56,939 nucleotides of DNA from assembly GCA_025201805.1 (NCBI GenBank), contig MU619259.1:227533-284471 (forward strand), in the 5' to 3' direction. Within the stretch, counting starts at the first letter, position 1, and each line of letters begins with the position of its first letter. The notes under the pieces are model-generated. The model did not search any database and had not been told where the DNA came from. It saw nothing but the letters and a program-made list of their open reading frames with translations. The DNA comes from Parasitella parasitica. Its lineage: Eukaryota > Mucoromycota > Mucoromycetes > Mucorales > Mucoraceae. Positions 1-10,648 of this stretch are shown in pieces. A program made the translations under genes and the position numbers.

Positions 1-419
1 ACATATTTAGCATATGCATGAAATTAAGCCTGTTTATATTGGTCAAAGTTAGAGAGGCTTCCTCGTCCATCTCTTGTTTGTCTTGTCAGATGATTTCGAG
101 GTCTTGTAAATATCTCGATTGTATGTTGTTTGGTATGCTGAAGCATTTTCTTTGCTTCTTTACACTAAAGCCAAGATATCATCACCTGTTGGGATGGGGC
201 TATTCCGACACAATGCAGTGTCATCTATCTATGCATAATGGAATCAGAAAACCGTTGCTATCCGTTTGAATAATGTAGAATTGATCACTCTACTGCCAAT
301 TTATATGCAATAAGGAAAGATACCGAAATGCAATGATAGTTGCAATTCAAAACAGTACTGTAAATCCTCATAGTATTATTTGATTCAATATATTGTTATT
401 TTTTTTTATTCATTGTCTC
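1..419. other. Left-edge intergenic DNA
   Basis: No gene is supported here. One ATG-started 83-codon open frame lies on the plus strand at 18-269, but it has low-complexity hydrophobic content, no recognisable domain and no splice signals that extend it. I treat it as chance. The stretch probably includes the 3' flank of the RPC37 gene that ends at 420. Confidence 0.5.
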
Positions 420-1365
420 CTAGGAATATCTATGGCCACTCAGTTGATCAAGGTATTCCGCATTGGTTGTACTGCAAGTTAACGTCTCCTTTGCTGTGGC
501 ATACAATTTCTCACTCACTTTTTCAGCTTGAAGCGACTAATAACATGATGGCTTAGCCTTTTTTGAACACTGTCAAATGACAAAACTTACATTCTCATCA
601 TAGTATACAATGGGCTGCCAATCCTCATCATCGGCATTACGTACAGCCATAGAGTACACGTTTCTACGTATGTTGCCCTCGCGCTCTGTATTCTTTACCG
701 ATACTTGCACGGCTTGTGCTGTGTTTGTATCTACTTCTCGCTTCTTTTCCTCCAGCTTTTCTACGTCTTGGATTCGCTTATTCGCTGCTTTCCACTTTTC
801 GTCAATCTTGTCAATATATTTAAATCCAGGTCTCAGCTGGATTGTTGTGTTAATAGGTGTCAGATGCAGTTCCTCTAACATTATTAATCAATGAACACCA
901 CATCAGAACTGCAATTACTTTTGCATAGTTACCGTTACGAATAACACCAACCACATACTTTGTCTGCGAAGGCACATTAACCGAAGTTAATGTCATTTTA
1001 TCCAGTAATTCCTCTTCCTTCCTGGGTACTTTGTAGCTGTGGCCCATATTCAATTCTTCCTCATGCTCTTCCATACGTCTATCGTATGCAGTTTTTATGG
1101 TCTTGTCGTTCAAGCCCATGGCAAAATCTTCGCCACGCTCGGTACTGTAATTAGTAGAACGGGTATCTAGGGGCAAATCCAACTCAACCATCTTGGCTCT
1201 AGGCTTTATACGTGCTGCACTAGGCCCAGTTTTAGAGGTAAAAGGGGTCGAACGCATAGGATACTGAAACATGTACAAGTATTTACTGAGTTCAGTGGTT
1301 AGATAGATGGGATATTCGGCCAGCACTTCATCTTCTTCTTCCATAGTGTTAGAGTATTCTGACAT
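420..1365 (-). CDS. RPC37: RNA polymerase III subunit RPC37/RPC5 (POLR3E)
   Basis: Subunit of RNA polymerase III that pairs with RPC53 in the TFIIF-like module used for initiation and termination on tRNA and 5S genes in the nucleus. Three exons, 1365-919, 872-591 and 536-420, give 281 residues, close to the roughly 280 of yeast Rpc37. Seen: an acidic N-terminus; the Sin-like family signature (YLTTELSKYLYMFQYPMR, then IKP, then VELDLPLDTRSTNY); then ELHLTPI and LRPGFKYIDKID. Introns are 46 and 54 nt and phases agree. The start is the first ATG of the frame; upstream in-frame triplets are not ATG. The last 38 residues come from an exon too short for a simple ORF scan and end YLDQLSGHRYS. A T-rich run lies just upstream of the start. 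Family identity is strong; the exact start is an inference. Confidence 0.88.
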
Positions 1366-1761
1366 GGCTTTGATTAAAAATGCGTTCAATTTTTTTTTTT
1401 TTCATCCTGCTATCTTGGATGGTTGTGACCTTTTAGAAGTGACTCTTTGAAGGCGTCTCATCACGGCAAGTGGATCATTGCAAGCTCTACTACAAATACA
1501 TTATCAAATTGCAGATTTAGTCTACTATAAAAAGAATAATACATCTAAATCCTCAGACTAGTTTGGTGTTTAAGAAGTTTATGAGTTGGAGGATATCCCA
1601 AGGGAAAAAAACACATTGATGGTCAACATGCTTGGTTTAGTTGACCTGATTAGCCGGGCTTCGTATTTTTTAGCTTCTTGGCGACGTAATAATCTCATTC
1701 TTGTTGTACTGTACCAAACCAATTTGGCAAGGCAATTTTAATTTGTAAATGAGCTTAATAT

Positions 1762-1905
1762 TCACGTTCTCTCATATGAAACATCTTTGTTGGGCCCTCT
1801 TTTTTTTTCAGATGCTATGAACGCTTGTATTGATTTTACAAGTTCAGATGGTTTATTTTGTAGTGCTTTTGGTTGCGCACAATACCTAAATTGAAAGCAG
1901 TAAAA
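1762..1905 (-). pseudogene. Possible N-terminal remnant of a Mo25/Hym1-like scaffold gene
   Basis: An open stretch after a good acceptor (TTCAATTTAG) encodes KALQNKPSELVKSIQAFIA followed by SEKKRGPNKDVSYERT and a stop. The spacing of the proline-ELVK-I segment and the later NKDVS resembles the start of Mo25/Hym1 scaffold proteins of the MOR/RAM pathway. The rest of that family (about 300 residues of helical repeats) is absent downstream. The frame upstream of the presumed intron meets a stop, so no intact gene can be built. Seen: the open frame and splice-like signals. Inferred: the family, from memory of its N-terminus. It could equally be chance coding-like sequence. Confidence 0.25.
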
Positions 1906-3724
1906 TCTATTAGCCAAGAAATGCGAATGTACATATGATGATGGAAAATAAATAAGCAAAGATATTCGTATGGCAAGACATTAGAAGAATTTACCTCTTC
2001 TTTGCATGGAAGCTTCAAGGAGGATTTACGATGCTAACCCCAGGGTATTTTTGCTTTGTTGTAAAAAGGACATCTCTCATGATTTGTAGGTCAGAGGACA
2101 CCAAAAATTTGATAGAAAACCTGAAAAGTCGTATGATGTGCAGTAACTACATCCCTTTATCCCTTTTTGTTTCTATTTTAACATACACTTCAGCTTCATT
2201 AAGCTATAAACACTCTAAAATATCTTATTTTCGGGAGCCCCTGTGTCAGTCTTTACAACTTTCCAATATCATCTATACAATTTTCAATCAGGAAAAGAGG
2301 TGACCTATCAAGGGAACAAAGAAAATCAGAGAAAATGACACAAATGTGCCAGATATAGCGCTTCATTTAAACTTAACCACGTTTTATGCGCATAGCACAA
2401 TGAGAAGGATCCTTCGGGGTAGAGCGAGTCTAAATACAACTATATGGATCATGTTTGCATGTTGGCATTTAATCTCTACACCCAAAAAAGTAAAACACAT
2501 CAATGTAACTATTCTAGTTGTTTCTGATGATCAGCACATCTGCGGCAGTTTTGTAATAATTAGTTTTTCTATGCCACAGCTCTTGATAATAATACAGCTT
2601 ATGAATAGTGAAAATGGTAGCATGTGTACAATATATCATTTATCTGTAACATTCGACTCTCATGCACTGTATTAAATAAGATCATAGTATTTATACCAAA
2701 GGTTATTCTCTTTTTCTCCTTCTCTCTCATTAGCAGGTTCTTGTCTTTAGCTTTCCCTTGCATTAATAGTAATTGGCTCTACCTGTTTCAAGCTTAATCG
2801 TTCATACCGTAGCAATGGGCTCGATGTCTGCGCTCAATTGTCTTTGTGCTCAATATACAAATAAATATGTCTTGTTATAATTTTGTATGTCTACTTCGCA
2901 ACATCTCTCAGTTGAAATAAAGTAGATTAGAAATGCGCAAGGTAAATGACGAAGATAATATTCGAACAAAGCCTTGGTTCAACAAGCTTTATCGTAATTT
3001 TGTATTATCGAAAAAGTCGGGATAGTAACATACGTGTCTGATATATCTTCCATCTACTGGAAACACATCGAATAAGCGATTGCTCGGACTCACTTGCAAT
3101 CTTCAGAACCACATCGAGATTAGGTAATTATTTCTAAAGTAGTGGCTTTTGAGAAACCATGTCAAAATAGTTGCTCTTCAGGTTTGATGAGGTACTTTTG
3201 TCAGACCAGTCATCTTTGACAACAAAAGATAGTAAAAGCATAATTAGAACCAAAACTGCTGCGAGAAGTTATCTTATATCGCTATATTCATGCTAGCCAG
3301 GAGATAGTATATTCTTGGATAGGCATACGTCGACTGTGGATAGAGCTTTGACATCATGGAAGATACTGAGCAAAATATTGCACGACTAGTGTTGACCTCG
3401 CACAAAAATTGAAGATATATTATTATTATCATTATCATCATTGGAGCCGTCGTCCAGGAGTCTTCATCGTTACTTGGTTTCAAACGACGATAAAGAAAAT
3501 CATAAATATTTGTCATCGTGTTTATAAACGAAATGTAAGGGGGCTCCTCTCGTTTTCCCCCACGTTCATTCGGCATTGCGGACCAATGATCAATAAAAGA
3601 CAATTGTATTTGTGAAAAAGATGAAAAATTTAGACAACATGGCCATATATGAAGAAGTTTAAGGTTTTTTTTTATTGTATTCTAAAACGATGTTTGACAA
3701 GGAAAGCGAAAATTACTCCATGTG

Positions 3725-3785
<61 letters not shown>
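3725..3785. repeat. A61 homopolymer
   Basis: Sixty-one consecutive A residues on the plus strand, by far the longest homopolymer in the window; others reach about 12. It lies between the 3' end of TAM41 and a gene-poor stretch. On the minus strand it is T61. It could be slippage, the tail of a retrotransposed transcript or an assembly effect; no retrocopy is visible directly 5' of it. Confidence 0.95.
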
Positions 3786-3787
<2 letters not shown>

Positions 3788-3871
3788 GCAAAAGGGACGC
3801 AAGAAAACGAGGGTATGCAAGAAGAATTTAAATTATAATACAGAAAGCAAAAGGGAAGAATTTGCAAAGCT

Positions 3872-5200
3872 TTACTTTTTTGCTACCCACCATTTGCTCA
3901 ATTTTTCGCCAGCATAGCGACCGGTCTTGAGAGTGCCTGCAGTAAAAATACCCTTGATACTTTGAGTGATAGCCGTACCAGCGATAATCTCAGTTAGCCC
4001 TACATTAATGTAGTCGAGTTAATAGATGCTTCAAAAACCCGCTATATTTGCTAACCTTTCTCGATATAATTGTTCAGAGCCTCAGATTGAGCAATTTGCT
4101 CATACATGACAAGCTTATCTTCTGGAACATTTACATTATTTCTGCTGGCGTATTGCATGTGCTGTCTGATCACTTTGTCGTATAGAGTTTTGGGCAGTTT
4201 CTTGACCATCAGACCACGGAATCTAGGGTTATAACTTTGTTGGAGTTTACCGTCATTTAGTACAGAAACATTTGGCAAATCATCCAATAAACCAAAGTAA
4301 AGCCGATGAAAATTCTCCATTTGAGTGCTCACGATATTCTTCACCTTGTTGGGGTTTTCTCCTACAATCATTCTAAAATCGCCCTTGTAACTGATACCCG
4401 CAATGCGATCAAATAATTGCTCTTCAGTGAAATTCTCGGGCAAAGTCAAAAGGGCCACACGAACAGCTTCGGTCAAGTTGACTTGATTAGCTAAACGCAC
4501 TCGAGAGTCATCACGGAGGATCTTTACAGGCTTATGCATGCGACCGGCCAGATAAAGCGTTTCCCAATCAATCAAATCTTTGCACAGTTTATCGATGGAA
4601 ACCACACCGTATTTGATGTTCATGCCATTGACTTGAACGTAAGGGTTGAAATAGACGCCTGCACCTACTTTTTCTTGCAGAAGAGCAACAGCACCTGAAC
4701 CAAGTGCACGAATACCTGAATAGTGGTGAGGATTTTGCTGCATATTCAAATCATGCCAATGGCCTGGGTGACTAACACCAAAAATAAAGTCAACCATAGG
4801 CTTCTTCTACAGAGCATTCGTTGTGCCGATGAGTCAACATGTGATATAAACATTTCTGCGCATCATTTCATACCTTCTCATCGTAGCCTGATTGATGAAA
4901 TACGCCGCTACCGTAAGCAATGGCATATCTCACAGGCGCATTAAATTTCGACACAACGTCCTTTAGCTGCTGTTTTAATTCCTCATTGATACTCATGTAT
5001 TGATTTGTACCAAAATCAGGAGAATCCGGAATATTTGTTGGGTGAAAATGGTGCTGGCGAAGACGTTCCAGCTTGACACGAGTTTCGTCCGAGAATAACT
5101 GATCTGGCTTTATAGGCTTGGTTTCCTGAGCTGTCTTTTTTTGCATAGAAGGAGGGAGTGGAATCTCGTTATTGGAGTAGTTGATGGTTTCCAATGACAT
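3872..5200 (-). CDS. TAM41: Mitochondrial phosphatidate cytidylyltransferase (TAM41/Mmp37)
   Basis: Makes CDP-diacylglycerol from phosphatidic acid and CTP at the mitochondrial inner membrane, the first step to cardiolipin. Three exons, 5200-4874, 4806-4056 and 3999-3872, give 401 residues; introns are 67 and 56 nt. Seen: the nucleotidyltransferase motif AYGSGVF followed by MVDFIFGV and HPGHWHDLN; then YGVVSIDKL, LYLAGRMHKPV, LPENFTEEQLF and SYKGDFRMIVGE; and a C-terminal amphipathic stretch ITQSIKGIFTAGTLK, as in the family. Intron 1 falls inside the active-site region. The start used is the first in-frame ATG (MSLETINY); the frame is open upstream without an ATG, so a short extra exon carrying a stronger mitochondrial presequence is possible. 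It ends close to the A61 tract. Confidence 0.93.
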
Positions 5201-6888
5201 GTATCGTGCTGATACAAATACATTGCGGGCATTTGTATTTTTCAAGGCGGTTGTGATTGTGTTCTTTGTACATGTAGATTAGTTTACGGTCGTTTCCATC
5301 ATTTTTTAGATTTGTACCTTAAGCATGATTTCAAAAGGAAACAGTGTGAAAGAAGAAAGAAAAGACCAAGAAATGCACCGAGGGTCTCGTCTCCTTAATA
5401 AATGAAAATCCAGCGAGAAACGTCACCGTTCCCTACAATGTGAAATAAGCTAAATAGGGCTGAGTAATTGGTTACCCCAGAATCTCTTGTTGGATACATC
5501 TACCATGATTGGCTTAATTGCTTAATGGCTTAATGAAAGGGACCCGTTCGTAGGGTAGATGCCAGCAGAAAAAAAAGTCCGTGAATTTGACTCAATTTTC
5601 AGATTTGAAACGAGCGAATTAAACGCTATGGCTATTTTTATTTGTCTATCTTGGCAGCAAAGGAATCTAGGCTGCACAATCTGAACTTGATACTTGGAGA
5701 AATATCATTGTATTTATAGGGCTGTTGGAAATGCGAAATACCACATGTCTCCATAGACCATTTCCGACAATAAAAATTGGTTTTGACAGACACAAACAGA
5801 TCTCAGAAATGAAACCTATCAATTGTTGATGTTCGGCAGCCATATTCTGCACTAATGTACCAAGGCATGTTTTTTTTTTTCTTTACAATTTGCATTATTA
5901 TTATGCCTTGGAAGATCTTTGTGTGTCAGATGATCTCTAAGGAGCAAATTTGTATACACAAATCCATGTGTTTTCAAGCTTTTATAGTGTTTGGAGTACT
6001 ATGATATGAACACATTAACGTTATGGAAATAATATGCAGCATTTGTTGAATACCAGCGATATTAATCTCTTTGACAGTATTACAGCTGCATACACTGCTT
6101 TTGCTAATGCAGCATCACAGGCATATTTTCGGCGTGTACTATGCGTCCAAGACATTCGAGTTCATCCGATTACTGATTTCGGAAAGCTTAAATATACACA
6201 AAATATATAGCATAAAAGCATCAAACTTGCCAGTCATTTCTAGACTTATATGCTCCAAGTGTTGCCATTGTTTGATATTGTAAATGCTTCATGGATTTCT
6301 TATCAAGCGGCATACAACAAGATGTAAAATTATTCTGTTTACCAATCTGCGTAAAGTTGTCCTCTACACGGGTATACATGGGGGCGGATTGTTTTGTATT
6401 GAATCGGAAAGTCTATGAAAGCTTTTACGTTTCTCCTAGCTCATATTCAGTATTTGTATTTTGCTTATTCTACTTTTACAGCACATACGCAAGTATATTA
6501 GCAATGTGAGAAATGCTTTTCAAAGAGGAATTATATACAGCATCCGCACACGAATGGCTCTTTGCGTCTTCACCATCATAGCACATTTATACAAAGTCTA
6601 TGCGTACCCAAAAGGCAGTTCTGGATGTATTTCATGTCCATTCACAGCTTGGATATTATCTTCTAAAGTGTAGTTGTGCTATAAATATACAATGCCCACG
6701 AGCTCTGGTTCTTTTAACTAAATATATCAAGGTGTGCTGCAACTATGCGCTAAATACACCAAGGGAAAGTGGAACCTCCCCCCCCCCTTTTTTTTGTTAG
6801 GAAACCGGTGCAGGAGGGAAAAGGTAAAAAGTATAAATAGTACCTTAGATTGGCACATTCACCCATTTCCTTATTCCCTCCTTGTCAA
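5201..6888. other. Intergenic DNA, no gene seen
   Basis: Nothing convincing is encoded. Several 60-72-codon open frames on the plus strand (6071-6800) overlap each other in different frames, are hydrophobic and AT-driven, and have no family features. Homopolymers C10 then T8 lie at 6778-6795. The right end carries the promoter of the secreted-protein gene that starts at 6889. Confidence 0.55.
6832..6839 (+). promoter_or_regulatory. TATA box of secreted-protein gene
   Basis: A perfect TATAAATA lies 49 nt upstream of the ATG at 6889. The spacing suits a short 5' UTR and a strong, regulated promoter, as is common for genes of abundant secreted proteins. Confidence 0.6.
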
Positions 6889-7146
6889 ATGAAGCTCTCT
6901 ATTATTATCACCGGTCTCTTCTCTGCCACACTCGCCAAGGCTGCTGTGTACACAATTAATTTCAACAGCAACCAAGATGCTTTAGCCTGTCAAACCGACG
7001 ATATCAAGTACATTACCAAGGTCTCTGATGACAACAAGGTTACTGGAACACAACTTGTCCTGACTAACTCCAAGGACTGTAATCCTGTTGTAATTACACA
7101 ATTTGTTGATGTCTGCCATGCTCTTGACACCAGCAAGTGTGAATAA
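6889..7146 (+). CDS. Small secreted four-cysteine protein
   Basis: A single-exon gene for 85 residues. Residues 1-18 form a typical signal peptide (basic Lys2, hydrophobic core, AKA before the predicted cut). The mature part of about 67 residues begins AVYTINFNSN and has four cysteines (34, 64, 76, 84), enough for two disulphides. No known domain is recognised. Codons are mostly C- or G-ending and richer in GC than the flanks (for example ACC, AAG, GTC), which suggests high expression. A TATA box lies 49 nt upstream and an AATAAA-type signal (caataaagg) follows the stop. The start is the ATG that opens the signal peptide; the open frame extends upstream but into promoter DNA. Function unknown; candidate cell-wall or effector-like protein. 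Confidence 0.75.
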   Translation: MKLSIIITGLFSATLAKAAVYTINFNSNQDALACQTDDIKYITKVSDDNKVTGTQLVLTNSKDCNPVVITQFVDVCHALDTSKCE

Positions 7147-7381
7147 TGAATTCTTTAATCAATAAAGGTTTTGCCATGAAATTCATAATATTGTAAAGAG
7201 AACGTTACATGCAGTTGTGAATTTTTAGTGATTGTGCATTTATAAGCAAACAATCATCCACTACTGCTAACGCGCTACGTGTATCACACTCTATTTCAAA
7301 AATCACCGATCCGTTTGTTCCTACAACTACTAGAGGATATTTCGAACTCCAATGTAGGTCTTTCTCTTGTTTACAATCGAT

Positions 7382-7851
7382 ATGCATAGCCAAGAAGAAC
7401 ATCATCAAGTTGGAGAAACAACAGCTCTGCTTCCAACTACTGCGCATGACAGTACACATCAAGGTAGCGAAAGAAAGGACTACAAGTATTATTGTATATG
7501 GCTGTGGCGCTTCTGCATATTTGCCATTACAGGCTCTTTAAGTGTTCACGTAACCAAGTTTGTTTTGGCTCTATTTGACTGTCCCAGTAGGTTGATGCTG
7601 TTAACTCGGAAGCACTGAGTCTATGCTAAGCTACATGTATGCATTTTCTAGGAAACACATGGTATTACTATGTAGGCTTCTTTTTTGCTGAACTCTTTGT
7701 ATATACAGTCCTGATTGTCCTTATTGGAACTGTGCTATTTCAATGGAGGTTCTTTTGCTTGGTGGCCTTTAAAATGTGGTCGTGGATACTGCCCCGCAAA
7801 CCGAAAGTTTGGTGCTATGAGCGGCTTCATAGTCATCGAATAACACTATAA
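7382..7851 (+). CDS. Small two-pass membrane protein, DUF6787-like
   Basis: Two exons, 7382-7586 and 7652-7851, join across a 65-nt intron (GTAGGT donor, TTCTAG acceptor) to give 134 residues. An N-terminal hydrophilic part precedes two membrane segments: residues about 45-68 (FAITGSLSVHVTKFVLALF) and about 72-98 (YYVGFFFAELFVYTVLIVLI, then GTVLFQWRFF). The order aromatic-A-x-TGS, W-Y, a Y in the second segment, then G-x-LF-x-x-x-FF and a basic tail matches the layout I know for DUF6787, a small family mostly described from bacteria. Role unknown. The start is the first ATG of the frame. Splice phase (1) restores a clean reading frame. Family assignment is from memory and moderate; existence of the gene is more secure. 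Confidence 0.6.
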
Positions 7852-8083
7852 AGTCTATCTGACTTGTTTATGGGGACAGTTATATATTATATGTGTACAT
7901 GCATATACACCGGTTGCTCTTGAAAAAAACGGACTAGTTGTTTTTGATGCATCATGCATGTGGATTTATCCAAAAGGCGCTAAATAAAGCTAAATCGCTT
8001 TTGTCTATGATGTGTGTATCACCGCATTACAACACAAAGCTGAATCGTCATCATTATCATTGTCATATCACATGCTACTCGAG

Positions 8084-8090
8084 TATAAAA
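8084..8090 (+). promoter_or_regulatory. TATA box of the Vip1-like gene
   Basis: TATAAAA lies 67 nt upstream of the ATG at 8157, followed by a pyrimidine-rich stretch and a CACAAAAAATTAAAATTAAA leader. Position and sequence fit a core promoter. Confidence 0.5.
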
Positions 8091-8156
8091 AAACCTTTCC
8101 ACTAATAGATTTCCTCGTCTTTTTTCCTTCTTTTTGCACAAAAAATTAAAATTAAA

Positions 8157-9262
8157 ATGACCAACTGGACTATTTCAGTAAGTTGCGTTTAACAAATGAA
8201 ACCTTAACAAAATTGACTTATGATTTGCATAGATCCCCGAGACACCCTCTCCTAACTTTGTACTTGTCAAGAACATTGCTCTAGAGTCTACCGAACAAAC
8301 TGGTAAGTAAATCAACGTGCCTAACGTGTCTAGCATCCAAAATGCTAACTTGTGGGCATAGTCAAGGAATTCTTCTTGTTCTGTGGCAAGATCAAGGAAT
8401 TCGAATTAAAAGTGTAGGTTATTTTTCGTTCACCAATGACTTGTGTGTTTTTTGCTAAAGCATTCGGTCGTTTTCTAGTGACGAAGACGACGAAAAGCAT
8501 CAGGTTGCGCTGATCCATTTCGAACGCGAATCTGCAGCCAAAACAGCAGCCCTCTTGAGCAATGGTAAGTAGAAGAAGGGAGAAGAAGAAAAAAAAAATT
8601 TTCTTCTTTGTTGGAAGTAAACAAGATGTGTAACCAGTTTCATGTTTTGTTTGATGTGATGCAATAGCTTTGGTCGATGAAAGCCATATCATCGCTACAC
8701 CTTATTTCGATATCCCAGCCAAGGAAGAATCCAGCGAAGGACAAGAGAGCGAAAGTAACGAGAAAGACGCTCAAGAGAACAAGCCCAAATCACGTATTGC
8801 CGCAGAGATCTTGGCTAACGGTTATATGCTGCAAGATCACGTTGTTGCCAAGGGTCTTGAATACGACAACAAATACAATCTCAGTGGTCGATGGACTGGA
8901 TTTCTCAACACTTTGCAAAGCAATGTAAAACAAATTGATGAAAAGTATCGTATTTGGGACAAGGCTGTTGATTTGGATCAAAAATACAAGATTAATGAGA
9001 CAGTTCAGAATGTTGCTCAAACTGCTCAAAACAAGGCTCAAGCTGCACTTCAAACACCAACTGGCCAAAAGGTGCAAGATATTGCCACCCAAACCTTGAA
9101 TCGAATCGCAGCTGTTCACTATGAAGCCAAGAAGATTCAGGTAATATATACTATCATGTTGTGGCGTTATATACTGACTCTTTTGGACTGTAGGGGGAAA
9201 GGTTGAGCTCGCCATCTGCGTCAACAAAGACACCTGTCGCTGACACCAAGGCTACCCAATAA
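8157..9262 (+). CDS. RRM protein of the fungal Vip1 type
   Basis: Six exons: 8157-8177, 8233-8302, 8362-8413, 8479-8564, 8668-9140 and 9194-9262. They give 256 residues. Seen: one N-terminal RNA-recognition motif whose strands are spread over four small exons (NFVLVKNIA, then VKEFFLFCGKIKEF, then HQVALIHFERESAAKTA), followed by a helical, Gln/Ala-rich region (residues about 150-230; VQNVAQTAQNKAQAAL) and a short Ser/Thr tail. This matches fission-yeast Vip1 and its fungal relatives, which pair an RRM with a coiled-coil C-terminal part; their biochemical role is poorly known. The first exon codes for only seven residues. The intron-3 donor was fixed by phase: only GTAGGT after AAAGT keeps the RRM in frame. 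Downstream gene pointing the same way begins at 9800. Confidence 0.82.
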
Positions 9263-9405
9263 AACATGTAACGCTCGAAAAGTTTGCTAGTAATCGCTAC
9301 AAATGTACAATTATCACGCTAATTTCCCTCCAACTTTAATGGTTGTAAAATAAAATTGTATACTTGTTTATAAATATGTTTCACCTTTTTTTCAGCTAGG
9401 CGAGA

Positions 9406-9786
9406 TTAAAATCCATAATAAGCATCAAAATGAATTGATTGAGCCAGTTTCAGGTTGCATGAAATTTTTGTTCGTTTAAGCGACTCCCATCTCTGGTGCC
9501 TATTGTTACAAATCGCTCCACTCATCATTTTCAATTTAATCAGTTTCCGTTGACGGTATTGTTCATTTGGGAAGTCATTTACTAGTTGGTCATTCTTGGA
9601 ACTGTGCACATAATGAGACCATCGTTTGATTAGGTTTATGATAAATGACATCCCGTCGTGTACACTGCAAGCTTTCATTGTTGCGGCATTATCAAAGCTT
9701 CCATTGCTCAAGTCTTCAGTATAAATATCTATTATTCTGTCGTTAATTAGCCATTTATTTATTTTTTTCAAATTACTCAAACGCAT
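9406..9786 (-). CDS. Doubtful hypothetical ORF
   Basis: An ATG-started 126-codon open frame on the minus strand, fairly balanced in composition, with no recognised domain, no signal peptide and no membrane segment. Its ATG is only 13 nt from the ATG of the divergent spliced gene at 9800, and it covers that gene's TATA box, leaving no room for two promoters. This argues against it. If it is not a gene, 9263-9719 is plain intergenic sequence. Confidence 0.2.
   Translation of the reverse strand: MRLSNLKKINKWLINDRIIDIYTEDLSNGSFDNAATMKACSVHDGMSFIINLIKRWSHYVHSSKNDQLVNDFPNEQYRQRKLIKLKMMSGAICNNRHQRWESLKRTKISCNLKLAQSIHFDAYYGF
9720..9726 (+). promoter_or_regulatory. TATA box of three-exon secreted-protein gene
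   Basis: TATAAAT lies 74 nt upstream of the ATG at 9800. Distance and orientation match the other TATA-containing genes in this window. Confidence 0.45.
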
Positions 9787-9799
9787 CTATTTCTACAAA

Positions 9800-10350
9800 A
9801 TGCATTCTAAAAACAGTGCCATTATTTTACTCGGCTTATTGCAAATACTATTGATGGCATTACAAACAGAGGCCTACTGCGTTTATAACAATATAAAAAA
9901 TAGAGATGTCTACATATATCAAAACACAGATAACACACAGGCAGATAGATTAAGGTAAGCATATGTCCTTGATCTCATGGAAAAAATTGCTCACTCGTTT
10001 TCGCAGCGTTTTTAAAAGAACTGTGCAACCAAGGACTAGAGAGTGCTGTCCAAAGACCTCGCCAACTTGTAGTAAGGCAGATGATGAAAATATTAGGTTA
10101 AAGCTACATGTAAGTGTATATATAGTCCACTGCACCTGTCAAAAGAGATGAAAAATCAAGTACTTATATAAATATATGTGTATATCATTAGGTTCAAATT
10201 CTAAAAGCAAATAATGGAGGAGACGTAAACGACGGCATCATTGTTCCCGCAGGCGGCTACTTGGAGATTTCCGAATCCGAAAACACTATCTATTATGGAG
10301 TGTATAATGCGGATGATACCATATTTCCTTTTGAAACATATGCCCTTTGA
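9800..10350 (+). CDS. Small secreted cysteine-containing protein (three exons)
   Basis: Exons 9800-9954, 10007-10109 and 10192-10350 give 138 residues; introns are 52 and 82 nt with GTAAGC and GTAAGT donors. Seen: a signal peptide (hydrophobic IILLGLLQILLMALQ, probable cut after TEA at residue 25), then a mature domain with four cysteines (27, 65, 66, 73; the last three as CC-x6-C) and a C-terminal beta-rich half (GGYLEISESENTIYYGVYNA). No exon exceeds 60 residues as an isolated ATG frame, so a plain ORF search misses this gene. The three phases (2, 0) and signal peptide together make chance unlikely. No family recognised; candidate secreted or effector-like protein. A TATA box sits upstream. 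Confidence 0.72.
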
Positions 10351-10648
10351 GGATAAGATACGATTCTCAATACAATAAATATATTTATACACATGATATA
10401 ATGAATCAAGTGTTTGGTATGTAGTCGGGGTAGATGCTATAAATACTATTGTTTAGGTTAGACTCACACACAAGAATTCCAATTCGTTTTTCTATTGATT
10501 TATTCAAGACAATCAGACACATCTTTTTTCCATGTTTTCGATTACACAGTATTCTGAATGATTTGTATCATTGCTCTCATTCAACTCATCAACTTCAACG
10601 GTATACAAACTTCGGATGCTTTATTTTCCTTATATAATGTACAAATAT

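Larger units (their letters stand above)
1366..3871. other. Gene-poor interval with poly(A) run and a possible Mo25-like remnant
   Basis: This 2.5 kb interval has no convincing gene. ORFs at 2031-2303 and 2346-2675 (plus) are AT-rich, lack any motif and do not splice into anything larger. A minus-strand block near 1762-1905 reads like the first 35 residues of a Mo25/Hym1 protein and is listed separately. The 61-nt A tract at 3725-3785 sits about 90 nt past the stop of TAM41. The remainder shows nothing I recognise. Confidence 0.55.

Noticed and set aside
2031-2675. Plus-strand 90- and 109-codon open frames
   Set aside because: No family features, composition dictated by AT content, first lacks splice partners; treated as chance.
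3649-3867. ORFs through the A61 tract encoding poly-Lys or poly-Phe
   Set aside because: They exist only because homopolymers contain no stops; no flanking coding evidence.
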